64,000 nt of DNA, taken from Bradyrhizobium sp. ORS 285. GTDB lineage: Bacteria; Pseudomonadota; Alphaproteobacteria; Rhizobiales; Xanthobacteraceae. A program made the translations under genes and the position numbers. A model generated the notes under the pieces. The model was given only the letters and a program-made list of their open reading frames with translations. It did not search any database and was not told the DNA's origin. Below are positions 19,390 through 28,740 of the stretch, piece by piece. The stretch covers positions 2,170,001 to 2,234,000 of the forward strand of contig NZ_LT859959.1 of the NCBI RefSeq assembly GCF_900176205.1, read 5' to 3'. How positions within the stretch are numbered: the stretch's first letter is position 1; every line of letters begins with the position of its first letter.

Positions 19390-19455
19390 GTGGCGAACTA
19401 CCGCCTGACCATTCGTGCGCGCGATCAGCTCGCACAGATCTATGACTACACAGAA
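19390..19455 (+). pseudogene. Truncated ParE/RelE-type toxin gene start
   Basis: From GTG 19390 the frame encodes ANYRLTIRARDQLAQIYDYT, the typical N-terminus of ParE-family toxins (binding strand plus first helix), and then loses resemblance after about residue 22. No antitoxin gene is adjacent. It is a remnant, directly beside REP-like repeats that may have mediated the deletion. Confidence 0.65.
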
Positions 19456-19516
19456 ACGTGTTGCATCACGCGCGCCGGATCAGATCCAGCTGTTCGATTG
19501 ACGGGGAGGGAGCGCC

Positions 19517-19759
19517 TTACGCCTTCTCCTTCGCCACGGCCGCGTCCTTCAGCTTGCCGATCGCGTCCTTCACGGCCGGATCAAGGCCCGCGCCGCCGGC
19601 GTCGTGGTGGGCGTAGATCGTCTTGAGCATGCGCGGGTCCCAGAACTTCTTGATGTGCTCGGCGACGCCGGCGACCTCTTTCTCCTGGCCCTGGCTCTGG
19701 AAGAACTTGCCGATCTGGTTGGCCATGTAGACGAGGCGTTCGATGGGGTTATGCGACAT
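19517..19759 (-). CDS. fdsD: Formate dehydrogenase delta subunit
   Basis: This 80-aa protein begins with the characteristic IERLVYMANQIGKFFQSQ and has an HIKKFWDPRM segment, as in FdsD subunits of NAD-dependent molybdenum formate dehydrogenases. It has no cofactor motif; FdsD is considered an assembly or stability subunit. It is the last gene of fdsG-fdsB-fdsA-fdhD-fdsD. Its start overlaps the end of fdhD by 11 nt, implying translational coupling. Confidence 0.92.
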   Translation of the reverse strand: MSHNPIERLVYMANQIGKFFQSQGQEKEVAGVAEHIKKFWDPRMLKTIYAHHDAGGAGLDPAVKDAIGKLKDAAVAKEKA

Positions 19760-20597
19760 GGGGCGTGTCCGTGTGTGTTGATCGGGCGCCGGTCTCGGCG
19801 CTCGCGACGATGCGGTCGGGGTGGGTGAAGATTTCGAAGCCGTCGTTGCGGGCCACGGCGATCAAGGTGATGCCGGCCGCCTCGGCCATGCGGATGGCGA
19901 GCGCGGTCGGCGCTGACACGGCGACCAGCACCGGGGCGCCCATCGCTGCGGCCTTCTGCACGAGCTCGACGGAAACGCGGCTGGTCATGAGGACCAAGCC
20001 TTCGCTCGCGAGGCTGTGCGTCTGCGCGAGGTGGCCGGCGAGCTTGTCGAGCGCGTTGTGGCGGCCGACATCCTCGCGCAGGGCGATGATGCCGCGGGCT
20101 GGCGTCCAGAACGCCGCGGCGTGGACTGCGCGGGTCTCGTGGTTGAGCTTCTGCAGTGGCTCGATCGCGGCCAGGGCCGCCATGATGTCGCGCGGTGCAA
20201 AGCGTCGGCCTGCGGGCACATGCGCCGCGGGCCGCACGGCTTCGGAAAGGGAGTCGATGCCGCACAGGCCGCAGCCGGTGGGGCCGGCGATGTTGCGGCG
20301 GCGCTCGGCGAGGCGTTCGGCGAGCGCGTCGGGCAGCCACATTCGCAGCTCGATGCCGTCGTCCAGCTCGACGACGTCGAGCGAGACGATGTCGTCTCGG
20401 CCAGTGATCAGGCCTTCGTTTAGGCTGAAGCCGACGGCGAAGTCGCGGAGATCCTGTGGCGTCGCCATCATGACGGCCTGGGTGCCGCCATTGTAGGTCA
20501 GCGCGACCGCGGTCTCCTCCGGCACGCGGCGGTGGCCCTCGGTGAGGGCTCCGTCGCGCCAGACCAGACGATCCGCGATGCGCACTGCATCTGGCAT
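19749..20597 (-). CDS. fdhD: Formate dehydrogenase accessory sulfurtransferase FdhD
   Basis: This 282-aa protein transfers sulfur to the molybdenum cofactor so that formate dehydrogenase becomes active. It shows the CxxC motif in GPTGCGLCGIDS, plus the conserved REDVGRHNALDKL and VSVELVQKAA segments that bind the bis-MGD cofactor. The start at ATG 20597 (MPDAVRIAD) is 1 nt after the fdsA stop. An upstream extension of the frame lies within fdsA and is not used. The position between fdsA and fdsD is the standard order. Confidence 0.95.
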   Translation of the reverse strand: MPDAVRIADRLVWRDGALTEGHRRVPEETAVALTYNGGTQAVMMATPQDLRDFAVGFSLNEGLITGRDDIVSLDVVELDDGIELRMWLPDALAERLAERRRNIAGPTGCGLCGIDSLSEAVRPAAHVPAGRRFAPRDIMAALAAIEPLQKLNHETRAVHAAAFWTPARGIIALREDVGRHNALDKLAGHLAQTHSLASEGLVLMTSRVSVELVQKAAAMGAPVLVAVSAPTALAIRMAEAAGITLIAVARNDGFEIFTHPDRIVASAETGARSTHTDTPHVA

Positions 20598-20598
20598 G

Positions 20599-23478
20599 CT
20601 ACTCCGCCGCCTCCACGATCGGAGCGATGCGGCGCGAGTTGCGGGCCTGCTCGTCATAGGCCTTCTGCCAGTCCGACGGTCCGTTGGACTGCGACACCTG
20701 CACGGCCGTGACCTTGTACTCGGGGCAGTTGGTCGCCCAGTCGGAGTAGTCGGTGGTGATGACGTTGGCCTGCGTCAGCGGGTGGTGGAACGTGGTGTAG
20801 ACCACGCCCGGCGCCACGCGCTCCGAGATCAGCGCATGCAGGGTGGTCTCGCCGGCGCGGCTGGTCAGCCGCACCCAGTCACCGTCGCGGATGCCGCGCT
20901 GCTCGGCATCGTGCGGATGGATCTCCAGCACGTCCTCGCCATGCCACACCACGTTGTCGGTGCGCCGCGTCTGGGCGCCGACATTGTACTGCGACAGGAT
21001 GCGCCCCGTCGTGAGCAGCAGTGGGAAGCGGGGACCGGTACGCTCATCGGTCGCGACATATTCGGTGACCACGAACTTGCCCTTGCCGCGGACGAAGCCG
21101 TCGACATGCATGATCGGCGAGCCCTCGGGGAACTTCTCGTTGCAGGGCCACTGCACCGAACCCATCTCCTCGAGCTTCTGGTAGGAGACGCCGGTAAAGG
21201 TCGGCGTCAACGCGGCGATCTCGTCCATGATCTCCGAGGGATGATTGTACGTCATCTCGAAGCCCATCGCCTTGGCGAGCCCGATCGTGACCTCCCAGTC
21301 GGCCAGGCCGTTGCGCGGGCTCATCACCTTGCGCACGCGCTGGATGCGGCGCTCGGCGTTGGTGAAGGTGCCGTCCTTCTCCAGGAAGGTCGAGCCGGGC
21401 AGGAAGACGTGGGCGTAGTTGGCGGTCTCGTTCAGGAACAGGTCCTGCACGATGACGCATTCCATCGACGACAGCGCCTGCACCACATGCGTGGTGTTCG
21501 GATCCGACTGCAGGATGTCCTCGCCCTGCACGTAGAGGCCCATGAAGGTGCCTTCGATCGCGGAGTCGAACATGTTGGGGATGCGCAGGCCCGGCTCAGG
21601 GTTGAGCTTGACGTTCCACATCGCCTCGAACTGATCGCGCACCGCATCGCCCGAGATGTGCCGGTAGCCCGGCAGCTCGTGCGGGAACGAGCCCATGTCG
21701 CAGGAGCCCTGCACGTTGTTCTGGCCGCGCAGCGGGTTCACGCCGACGCCGCGGCGGCCGATATTGCCCGTGGCCATCGCGAGGTTGGCGATCGCGATCA
21801 CCGTGGTCGAGCCCTGGCTGTGCTCGGTGACACCCAGGCCGTAGTAGATCGCGCCGTTGCCGCCCTTGGCGTAGAGCCGGGCCGCGCCGCGGATCGATTC
21901 CGGATCGACGCCGGAAATGCTGGCGATCGCCTCGGGGCTGTTCTTCTCCAGGGCGACAAACTCCGCCCAATCCTGGAACTCGCTCCAGTCGCAGCGCTCG
22001 CGCACGAAGGTCTCGTTGACGAGGCCCTCGGTGACGATGACATGCGCCAGCGCGGTCAGGATGGCGACGTTGGTGCCCGGCAGCAGCGGCAGATGATAGT
22101 CCGCCTTGATGTGCGCCGACTTGACGAGGTCGATCTTGCGCGGATCGACGACGATCAGCTTGGCGCCCTGGCGCAGCCGCTTCTTCATGCGCGAGCCGAA
22201 CACCGGATGCGCGTCGGTCGGGTTGGCGCCGATCACCATGATCACGTCGGAATCCTCGACCGAGTCGAAGTCCTGCGTGCCGGCCGAGGTGCCGAAGGTG
22301 GTGGCGAGGCCGTAGCCGGTCGGCGAGTGGCAGACGCGGGCGCAGGTGTCGACGTTGTTGTTGCCGAAGCCGGCGCGGATCAGCTTCTGCACCAGATAGG
22401 TCTCTTCGTTGGTGCAGCGGGACGAGGTAATGCCGCCGATCGCGTCGCGGCCGTACTTGGCCTGGATGCCGCGCATTTTGTCGGCGGCAAACTTGAAGGC
22501 CTCGTCATAGGAGACCTCGCGCCAGGGCTGGTCGATGGTCTCGCGGATCATCGGCTTGAGGATGCGCTCCTTGTGGGTTGCATAGCCATAGGCGAAGCGG
22601 CCCTTGACGCAGGAGTGGCCGCGATTGGCCTTGCCGTCCTTGTACGGCACCATGCGCACGACTTCCTCGCCGCGCATCTCCGCCTTGAAGGCGCAGCCGA
22701 CGCCGCAATAGGCGCAGGTGGTGACCGCCGAATGCTCGGGCTGGCCGATCTCGATCACGCTCTTCTCGGTCAGGGTCGCGGTCGGGCAGGCCTGCACGCA
22801 GGCGCCGCAGGACACGCACTCCGACCCTAAAAAGCTCTCGCTCATGCCCGGCGACACCCGGCTGTCGAAGCCGCGGCCGGAGATGGTCAGCGCGAACGTG
22901 CCTTGCACTTCCTCGCAGGCGCGGACGCAGCGTGAGCACACGATGCACTTGGAGGGATCGTAGGTGAAATAGGGGTTCGACTCGTCCTTCGGCAGCCAGG
23001 CCGGATTGGCCTCGCCGCAGGCGTCGGCGAACACGTGGTTCTCACCCTGGTTGCCGTAGCGCACGTCGCGCAGGCCGACCGCGCCGGCCATGTCCTGCAG
23101 CTCGCAATCGCCATTGGCGGCGCAGGTCAGGCAGTCGAGCGGATGGTCGGAGATGTAGAGCTCCATCACGCCCTTGCGCAGCTTCTTCAGCCGCTCGGTC
23201 TGGGTGTGGACGACGAGGCCCGCGGCGACCGGCGTGGTGCACGAGGCCGGCGTGCCGGCGCGGCCCTCGACCTCGACGAGACAGAGCCGGCAGGAGCCGA
23301 ACGCGTCGACCATGTCGGTCGCGCACAGCTTCGGGATCTGCGTGCCGGCCTCCATGGCCGCGCGCATGATCGAGGTGCCCTCGGGAACGGTGATGCTCTG
23401 ACCGTCGATGGTGAGCGTCACCATCTTCTCGGACTTGGAGAGCGGGGTGCCGTAATCGGTTTCGTGGATGAGCGACAT
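20599..23478 (-). CDS. fdsA: NAD-dependent formate dehydrogenase, catalytic alpha subunit
   Basis: This 959-aa subunit oxidises formate to CO2 at a bis-MGD molybdenum centre in the cytoplasm. The N-terminus carries a [2Fe-2S] site (C52, C63, C66, C80), a His/Cys cluster (H112, C116, C119, C125) and ferredoxin clusters starting at CIVCSRCVRAC and CVSCGACVQAC. The catalytic domain has CAYCGVGC with its distal cysteine at 290. The molybdenum ligand is Cys383 followed by His384 in VDTCARVCHSPT, so this is a cysteine enzyme and not a selenoenzyme. The gene lies 24 bp downstream of fdsB. Confidence 0.97.
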   Translation of the reverse strand: MSLIHETDYGTPLSKSEKMVTLTIDGQSITVPEGTSIMRAAMEAGTQIPKLCATDMVDAFGSCRLCLVEVEGRAGTPASCTTPVAAGLVVHTQTERLKKLRKGVMELYISDHPLDCLTCAANGDCELQDMAGAVGLRDVRYGNQGENHVFADACGEANPAWLPKDESNPYFTYDPSKCIVCSRCVRACEEVQGTFALTISGRGFDSRVSPGMSESFLGSECVSCGACVQACPTATLTEKSVIEIGQPEHSAVTTCAYCGVGCAFKAEMRGEEVVRMVPYKDGKANRGHSCVKGRFAYGYATHKERILKPMIRETIDQPWREVSYDEAFKFAADKMRGIQAKYGRDAIGGITSSRCTNEETYLVQKLIRAGFGNNNVDTCARVCHSPTGYGLATTFGTSAGTQDFDSVEDSDVIMVIGANPTDAHPVFGSRMKKRLRQGAKLIVVDPRKIDLVKSAHIKADYHLPLLPGTNVAILTALAHVIVTEGLVNETFVRERCDWSEFQDWAEFVALEKNSPEAIASISGVDPESIRGAARLYAKGGNGAIYYGLGVTEHSQGSTTVIAIANLAMATGNIGRRGVGVNPLRGQNNVQGSCDMGSFPHELPGYRHISGDAVRDQFEAMWNVKLNPEPGLRIPNMFDSAIEGTFMGLYVQGEDILQSDPNTTHVVQALSSMECVIVQDLFLNETANYAHVFLPGSTFLEKDGTFTNAERRIQRVRKVMSPRNGLADWEVTIGLAKAMGFEMTYNHPSEIMDEIAALTPTFTGVSYQKLEEMGSVQWPCNEKFPEGSPIMHVDGFVRGKGKFVVTEYVATDERTGPRFPLLLTTGRILSQYNVGAQTRRTDNVVWHGEDVLEIHPHDAEQRGIRDGDWVRLTSRAGETTLHALISERVAPGVVYTTFHHPLTQANVITTDYSDWATNCPEYKVTAVQVSQSNGPSDWQKAYDEQARNSRRIAPIVEAAE

Positions 23479-23502
23479 GGCCGTGTCCTTATTCCCGAAT
23501 GT

Positions 23503-25059
23503 CTATTCCGCAGCCTGCAGGCGCGGTTGCTGAGGACCGAAATCCTCGCGGAAATGTTTCAGCGCCGAGAGCACAGGGTAGGGCGTGAAGCCGCCGAGTG
23601 CACAGAGCGATCCGAGCTTCATAGTGCCGCAGAGGTCCTCGACGAGAGCGATGTTCTCAGGTACGCGCTCGCCGCGGCGGATCTTGTCGATGGTCTCGGC
23701 GCCGCGCGTCGAGCCGATGCGGCAGGGCGTGCACTTGCCGCAGGATTCGATGGCGCAGAACTCCATCGCGAAGCGCGCCTGCTTCGACATGTCGACGGTG
23801 TCGTCGAACACGACGATGCCGCCATGGCCGATCAGGCCTTCCTTGGCGGCGAACGCCTCGTAGTCGAACGGCGTGTCGAACAAAGCGCGGGGGAAGTAGG
23901 CCCCGAGCGGGCCGCCGACCTGCACCGCGCGCACGGGACGGCCGGTGAAGGTGCCGCCGCCGATCTCGTCCACGAGCTCACCGAGCGTGATGCCGAACGC
24001 GGTCTCGAACAGGCCGCCGAACTTGACGTTGCCGGCGATCTGGATCGGCATCGTGCCGCGCGAGCGGCCCATGCCGAAGTCGGCATAGGCCTTGGCACCC
24101 TCATCGAGGATGAAGGGGATGGCTGCGAACGACAGCAGGTTGTTGACGACGGTCGGCTTGCCGAACAGGCCGTGATGCGCGGGCAGCGGCGGCTTGGCGC
24201 GGACGATGCCGCGCTTGCCTTCGAGGCTCTCCATCAGCGCGGTCTCTTCGCCGCAGACATAGGCGCCGGCGCCCGTGCGGACCTCCAAATCGAACGTGTA
24301 GTTGGAGCCGGCAATCTTGTCGCCGAGCAGGCCAGCCTTCTTGGCGATGTCGATCGCCTTGGCCATGGTCGCGATCGCGTGCGGATATTCCGAGCGCGTG
24401 TAGATGTAGCCCTTGGTGGCGCCCACCGCGATGCCGCAGATGGTCATGCCTTCGATCAGCACGAAGGGATCGCCTTCCATCAGCATGCGGTCGGCGAAGG
24501 TGCCGCTGTCGCCCTCGTCGGCGTTGCAGATGACGTATTTGCGATCGGCTGCGGTCTGCGACACCGTCTTCCACTTGATGCCGGTCGGGAAGCCCGCGCC
24601 GCCGCGGCCGCGCAGGCCCGAGGTGGTGACTTCGGCGATGACGGCATCCGGCGACAGGGTCAGCGCACGCGTGAGGCCCTTGTAGCCGCCATGGGCGCGG
24701 TAGTCTTCGAGCGACAAGGGATCGATGATGCCGCAGCGGGCGAAGGTGAGGCGGGTCTGCCGCTTCAGCCACGGGATTTCCTCGGTCAGGCCGAGCGAGA
24801 GCTTATGCGACTTGTCGGCGATGATGGCGTCGAGCAGCGACGGCACGTCGTCGGCCGTGACGGGACCGAAGCCGAAGCGGCCCTGCGCCGTCTCGAGCTC
24901 GACCAGCGGCTCGAGCCAATACAACCCACGCGAGCCATTGCGGACGATTTCAATATCGACCTTCCGCTCGATCGCCGCCTTGTGCAGCGCCTGCGCAACC
25001 TCATCGGCGCCGACGGCGAGCGCGCCGGCATCACACGGGACAAAAAGACGCACGCTCAT
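23503..25059 (-). CDS. fdsB: NAD-dependent formate dehydrogenase, beta (NADH-forming) subunit
   Basis: This 518-aa subunit passes electrons to NAD+. The N-terminal about 100 residues resemble a thioredoxin-like [2Fe-2S] domain. The NuoF-like part has the nucleotide-binding motif GRGGAGFPTGIKWK at about 151-164, the FMN-region NADEGDSGTFADR, and the [4Fe-4S] ligands in ESCGKCTPCRIG with a downstream cysteine in EDLCGTM. Its ATG overlaps the fdsG stop (ATGA type). It forms the diaphorase module with FdsG. Confidence 0.97.
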   Translation of the reverse strand: MSVRLFVPCDAGALAVGADEVAQALHKAAIERKVDIEIVRNGSRGLYWLEPLVELETAQGRFGFGPVTADDVPSLLDAIIADKSHKLSLGLTEEIPWLKRQTRLTFARCGIIDPLSLEDYRAHGGYKGLTRALTLSPDAVIAEVTTSGLRGRGGAGFPTGIKWKTVSQTAADRKYVICNADEGDSGTFADRMLMEGDPFVLIEGMTICGIAVGATKGYIYTRSEYPHAIATMAKAIDIAKKAGLLGDKIAGSNYTFDLEVRTGAGAYVCGEETALMESLEGKRGIVRAKPPLPAHHGLFGKPTVVNNLLSFAAIPFILDEGAKAYADFGMGRSRGTMPIQIAGNVKFGGLFETAFGITLGELVDEIGGGTFTGRPVRAVQVGGPLGAYFPRALFDTPFDYEAFAAKEGLIGHGGIVVFDDTVDMSKQARFAMEFCAIESCGKCTPCRIGSTRGAETIDKIRRGERVPENIALVEDLCGTMKLGSLCALGGFTPYPVLSALKHFREDFGPQQPRLQAAE

Positions 25060-25544
25060 CGCTGGGCCTCCGAGACGAGAGCATCGATCCGGGCCTCATC
25101 CAGCCGGCCGACCAGCCGGCCGTCGATCATCGCCGAGGGCGCGGTCGCGCACAGGCCGAGGCAGTAGATCGGCTCGAGCGTGACGCGCTCATCCGCCGTG
25201 GTGTTTCCCATGGCGATCCCGAGCTTGGCCTCGGCGCGCGCGGCGAGCGCATCGCCGCCGGCGGCCTGGCAGGCCTCGGCGCGGCACAACTTCAGCACGT
25301 GACGACCGGCCTTCTTGGCCCGGAAATCATGGTAGAATGTGAACACGCCGTAAACCTCGGCGCGTGACAAATTGAGGGTGGATGCGATCATCGGAATGGC
25401 ATCCTCCGGCACGTAGCCGAATGCCTCTTGCAACGCATGGAGGATGGGCAAGGTTGCTCCCTCCATTTTGCTATGTTCCGCGATGATCTCGGCGCCGCGC
25501 GCCGCGTCCCAACTTTCGTACACCGGCGTCATTTTGGGCGTCAT
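25056..25544 (-). CDS. fdsG: NAD-dependent formate dehydrogenase, gamma subunit
   Basis: This 162-aa NuoE-like subunit carries a [2Fe-2S] cluster. Its ligands are visible in LCRAEACQAAGG and IYCLGLCATAPS. A helical N-terminus (LPILHALQEAFGYVPEDAI) is typical. It is the first gene of the fds operon, divergent from the LysR regulator. Several in-frame ATGs occur near the start (25568, 25544, 25532); I use 25544 because GGGATCAGG lies immediately before it. Confidence 0.95.
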   Translation of the reverse strand: MTPKMTPVYESWDAARGAEIIAEHSKMEGATLPILHALQEAFGYVPEDAIPMIASTLNLSRAEVYGVFTFYHDFRAKKAGRHVLKLCRAEACQAAGGDALAARAEAKLGIAMGNTTADERVTLEPIYCLGLCATAPSAMIDGRLVGRLDEARIDALVSEAQR

Positions 25545-25627
25545 CCTGATCCCGATTCTGCGTTGCAAGCGTTTCTCATATCCAAGTTGGAATTGCTCAA
25601 GATATCAATAAAGCAGTCCCGTGCTGC

Positions 25628-25653
25628 GATAGCGAAACGCAATCGTGAGATAG
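25628..25653. promoter_or_regulatory. Candidate regulator site between fdsG and the LysR gene
   Basis: A direct repeat GATAG-N16-GATAG lies in the 262-bp divergent region. LysR proteins usually bind such shared regions and activate the divergent operon. No textbook T-N11-A box stands out, so this is only a candidate. Confidence 0.25.
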
Positions 25654-25806
25654 CTAGAAGTTGACGAAAAACAGGCCTTCGCGCGACCGGCTTGCGGCCG
25701 CGTTTTACCGTGTCCGTGACCCCCTCGCCGTGATAGGGTTTCACCCTGTCCGGAGGCGCTCAAAACGTGCGGAACCGGGCCATTCAACCCGTGGAAGGCC
25801 GACCTC

Positions 25807-26700
25807 TTGATCGACAAGCTCGAACTGCTGCTGGCACTCGCCAAGGAGCGCCATTTCGGCCGCGCCGCGGAGACCTGCGGGGTCACCCAGCCGACGATGT
25901 CGACCAGCATCAAGCAGCTCGAGGAGATCCTCGGCGTCATGCTGGTGCAGCGGGGATCGCGGTTCCAGGGGTTTACCCCGGAGGGCGAGCGCACGCTGGA
26001 CTGGGCGCGCCGCATCGTCGGCGACTTCCGCGCGATGCGCCAGGAGATCAACGGCCTCAAGGACAAGCTCTCCGGCGAAATCCGCATCGCGGCGGTGCCC
26101 ACCGTGCTCGGCATGGTGGCCTCGCTGACGACGCCGTTCCGCGCCAAGCATCCCGAGGTTCGGTTCCGCATCATGTCCTGCACGTCCGCCGACGTGCTGG
26201 GTCTGCTCGAAAACCTCGAGGTCGATGCGGGGCTCACCTACATCGAGAACGAGCCGATCGGCCGCGTCCGGACCATCCCGCTCTACAACGAGAGCTACCG
26301 CCTGCTGACCGCGCCCGACGCGATGTTCGGCGATCGCGAGCAGGTGACCTGGCAGGAAGTCGGGCAGGTGCCGCTGTGCCTGCTGACACCCGACATGCAG
26401 AACCGCCGCATCATCGACCGCGCACTGAAGGCCGCCGGCAACGAAGTGACGCCGACGCTGACCTCGAACTCGCTGCTGGTGCTCTACACCCATGTGAAGA
26501 CCGGCCGGTGGGCCAGCGTGATGCCGGCCAAGCTCGCCGAGACGCTCGGCCTCGCCGACAAGGTGCGCTCGATCCCGATCATCGATCCCGTGATCAACTA
26601 CCAGATCGGCCTGGTCATTCCGCAACGCGACCCGATGACCCCACTGATCGCCTCGCTGGTCCAGATCGCGCGCGAGGTGGCGCCGACCTTGCAGGCATGA
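25807..26700 (+). CDS. LysR-type regulator, probable activator of the fds operon
   Basis: This 297-aa protein has an N-terminal winged helix (residues about 1-60: HFGRAAETCGVTQPTMSTSIKQLEEILG) and a periplasmic-binding-protein-like effector domain from about 90. It is divergent from fdsG, the position of FdsR-type regulators that respond to formate. Start codon: TTG 25807 gives the canonical LELLLALAKERHFG start and no ATG or GTG occurs in frame upstream. The unusual start may keep expression low. The effector is inferred from context only. Confidence 0.9.
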   Translation: MIDKLELLLALAKERHFGRAAETCGVTQPTMSTSIKQLEEILGVMLVQRGSRFQGFTPEGERTLDWARRIVGDFRAMRQEINGLKDKLSGEIRIAAVPTVLGMVASLTTPFRAKHPEVRFRIMSCTSADVLGLLENLEVDAGLTYIENEPIGRVRTIPLYNESYRLLTAPDAMFGDREQVTWQEVGQVPLCLLTPDMQNRRIIDRALKAAGNEVTPTLTSNSLLVLYTHVKTGRWASVMPAKLAETLGLADKVRSIPIIDPVINYQIGLVIPQRDPMTPLIASLVQIAREVAPTLQA

Positions 26701-26786
26701 GGCGCGACGCGCGCCGGCAAGTTTCAAAGGCAGGCTCACGGTCACCAACCATAAACGGGCGCCAGCCAGAAGCTGTGCAAGCGGTC

Positions 26787-26913
26787 CCTGGATGCTTCGC
26801 TGCGCTCGCAATGACGCCTCACCATTTCTGGTCGTGCTTGGATGCGCACCAGCGTCGATGGTGGCACACGGTTCTCCGCAAGCGTCATTGCGAGCGCAGC
26901 GAAGCAATCCAGG
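26787..26913. repeat. Inverted pair of dispersed repeats (CTGGAT..TGACG / CGTCA..ATCCAG)
   Basis: A 29-30 bp unit with CTTCGCTGCGCTCGCAATGACG (left) recurs inverted as CGTCATTGCGAGCGCAGCGAAG (right), separated by 67 bp. This unit is a widespread bacterial intergenic repeat. The rest of the 26701-27037 gap has no convincing gene. Confidence 0.8.
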
Positions 26914-27037
26914 ATCTTGCAGCGCGACCAGATGCCTCGGTTCGGGCACGTACACCGGCGCGCTCTGATCCGCCCGGCTGGAACAGCCCGGAGCAGCGGC
27001 TGTTAGCCCAGGACAGGCCACCGCTTCCGGAACCGCC

Positions 27038-28273
27038 ATGACCGACCTCTCCATCGACGCGCGGCTGCTCGCGCCGGACAACAACCGCAACCGCTCGAAC
27101 ACGCCGGTCGTCGCCGTCGCGGCGGCAGCCTTGCTTCTCGGTGCGCTAGCGCTCACTGCTGCGATCACCTGGCGGCAGGGTGCGTTGTTTCTGGTCGGAG
27201 GCGGGCTTGGCCTGTCGCTGTATCACGCGCTATTCGGCTTCACCTCGGCTTGGCGCGTCTTCATCGTCGCGCGTCGCGGTGCCGGCCTGCGGGCCCAGAT
27301 GGTGATGCTCGCGGTCGCCGTCGCGCTGTTCTTTCCGGCGCTCGCCCATGGCACGCTGTTCGGCCAGCCGGTGCACGGCGAGTACGGCGCGGTTGGCGTC
27401 GGCATGCTCACCGGCGCCTTCCTGTTCGGCCTGGGCATGCAGATGGGCGGCGGCTGCGCGTCGGGCACGCTGTACACCGCCGGCGGCGGCAACACGCGGA
27501 TGCTGGTGACGCTCGCCGCCTTCATCGTCGGATCGACGATCGGCGCGCGGCATCTGCCGTGGTGGAGCGCGCAGCCGAACATCGGCGCGGTGTCGCTGAT
27601 CGACAAGCTCGGCTGGATGCCGGCGCTGATCGCCTGCCTCGTCGTCATGGCCGGCATCTACGTGTTCACGCTGCAGGTCGAAACCCAGACACACGGCGAA
27701 ATCGAGCCGGGCGCGCGCACCGAGCTCACCGGCGCCAGACGCTTCCTGCAGGGTCCTTGGCCGCTGCTGTGGGGCGCCGTCGCGCTCGCGCTCGGCAATT
27801 TCGCCACGTTGGTTCTGGCGGGCCGGCCCTGGGGCATCACCTCCGCCTTCGCGCTGTGGGGATCGAAGATCGCGATGGCGCTCGGCGTCGACGTCGCGTC
27901 CTGGGGCTATTGGCAGGGCGCACGCGCCGCCTCGCTGCAGCAGAGCATCTTTTCCGACATTACCTCGGTGATGGATTTCGGGATCATGCTCGGCGCGCTG
28001 CTTGCCGCAGGTCTCGCCGGCAAATTCCATCCGACCTGGCGCCTGCCGCTGCCGTCGCTGCTCGCCGCCATCGTCGGCGGACTGTTGCTCGGCTACGGCG
28101 CGCGGCTCGCCTATGGCTGCAACATCGGCGCTTACTTCAGCGGCATCGCCTCGGGCAGCCTGCACGGCTGGTGCTGGTTCGTGGCGGCCTTCATCGGCAA
28201 CATGATCGGCACGCGGTTGCGTCCGCTGTTCGGACTGACGGTGGAGCGTGGGCCGGTGCCGAAGCCTGCCTGA
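27038..28273 (+). CDS. YeeE/YedE-family sulfur (thiosulfate) transporter
   Basis: This 411-aa inner-membrane protein has about ten hydrophobic segments in two related halves. Conserved cysteine motifs typical of YeeE/TsuA thiosulfate channels are visible: GGGCASGTLYTAGGGN in the first half and YGCNIGAYFSGIASGSLHGWCWF in the second. The family passes thiosulfate or related sulfur species across the membrane via the cysteines. It follows the LysR gene after a repeat-filled gap, so it is not clearly in the same transcript. The usual partner YeeD/TusA-like protein is not adjacent. Confidence 0.88.
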   Translation: MTDLSIDARLLAPDNNRNRSNTPVVAVAAAALLLGALALTAAITWRQGALFLVGGGLGLSLYHALFGFTSAWRVFIVARRGAGLRAQMVMLAVAVALFFPALAHGTLFGQPVHGEYGAVGVGMLTGAFLFGLGMQMGGGCASGTLYTAGGGNTRMLVTLAAFIVGSTIGARHLPWWSAQPNIGAVSLIDKLGWMPALIACLVVMAGIYVFTLQVETQTHGEIEPGARTELTGARRFLQGPWPLLWGAVALALGNFATLVLAGRPWGITSAFALWGSKIAMALGVDVASWGYWQGARAASLQQSIFSDITSVMDFGIMLGALLAAGLAGKFHPTWRLPLPSLLAAIVGGLLLGYGARLAYGCNIGAYFSGIASGSLHGWCWFVAAFIGNMIGTRLRPLFGLTVERGPVPKPA

Positions 28274-28285
28274 AGCGGCCTTGCA

Positions 28286-28591
28286 TCAACCGATGCGCAG
28301 CTCGTATTGCGCGGCGTGTGTTTCATAGCGGCTGAGCAGCTTACGCGCCGCTGGCGGCACGACGGCTTCCTTCGACGGCCCGGCGAAGTTGATGACTGCG
28401 TTGTCATCGGTGAACGTCATCATCGTCACGAACTCGACCTCGGTGTCGAGCGGGCGACGCAGTAGCTCGATTGCGACAAACCCAGGGATTGCCCGATCCT
28501 TGATCCCCGGAAAGATCGTCGACCGCAGCAACTCCTCATAGGCATCGGCATTCGCGGGAGTGGTCCAGCCGCGCCAGATACGCTTCAGCAT
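28286..28591 (-). CDS. Small antibiotic-biosynthesis-monooxygenase-like (ABM fold) protein
   Basis: This 101-aa protein begins MLKRIWRGWTTPANADAYEELL and contains FPGIKDRAIPGFVAIELLRR and EVEFVTMMTFTDDNAVINFAG, the pattern of dimeric alpha/beta ABM-superfamily proteins. Family members are often of unknown function, some being heme-degrading or quinone-forming. ATG 28591 is the family-like start; an upstream ATG (28624) would add 11 residues. It converges with the YeeE gene, 12 bp between stops. Confidence 0.75.
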   Translation of the reverse strand: MLKRIWRGWTTPANADAYEELLRSTIFPGIKDRAIPGFVAIELLRRPLDTEVEFVTMMTFTDDNAVINFAGPSKEAVVPPAARKLLSRYETHAAQYELRIG

Positions 28592-28740
28592 TCGATTGTC
28601 CTCAGCGATGATGGCAATGCTCATCGCACGGCGTCTGCAACTCGCGCTTGGTGAAAATTGCTGTTCTCGATGCGGCCGTTGTAAGGTGCGAGGTGCAACG
28701 GCTTTTGTCATGTTGGCCGCAAAGGTGCTGGCCAATACAG

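Noticed and set aside
20542..22830. 762-codon open frame antisense to fdsA
   Set aside because: Mirror of fdsA third-position GC; low-complexity Ala/Arg/Asp/His product.
20599..23478. Selenocysteine in formate dehydrogenase
   Set aside because: The catalytic position is a normal Cys codon (Cys383) and the frame has no internal TGA.
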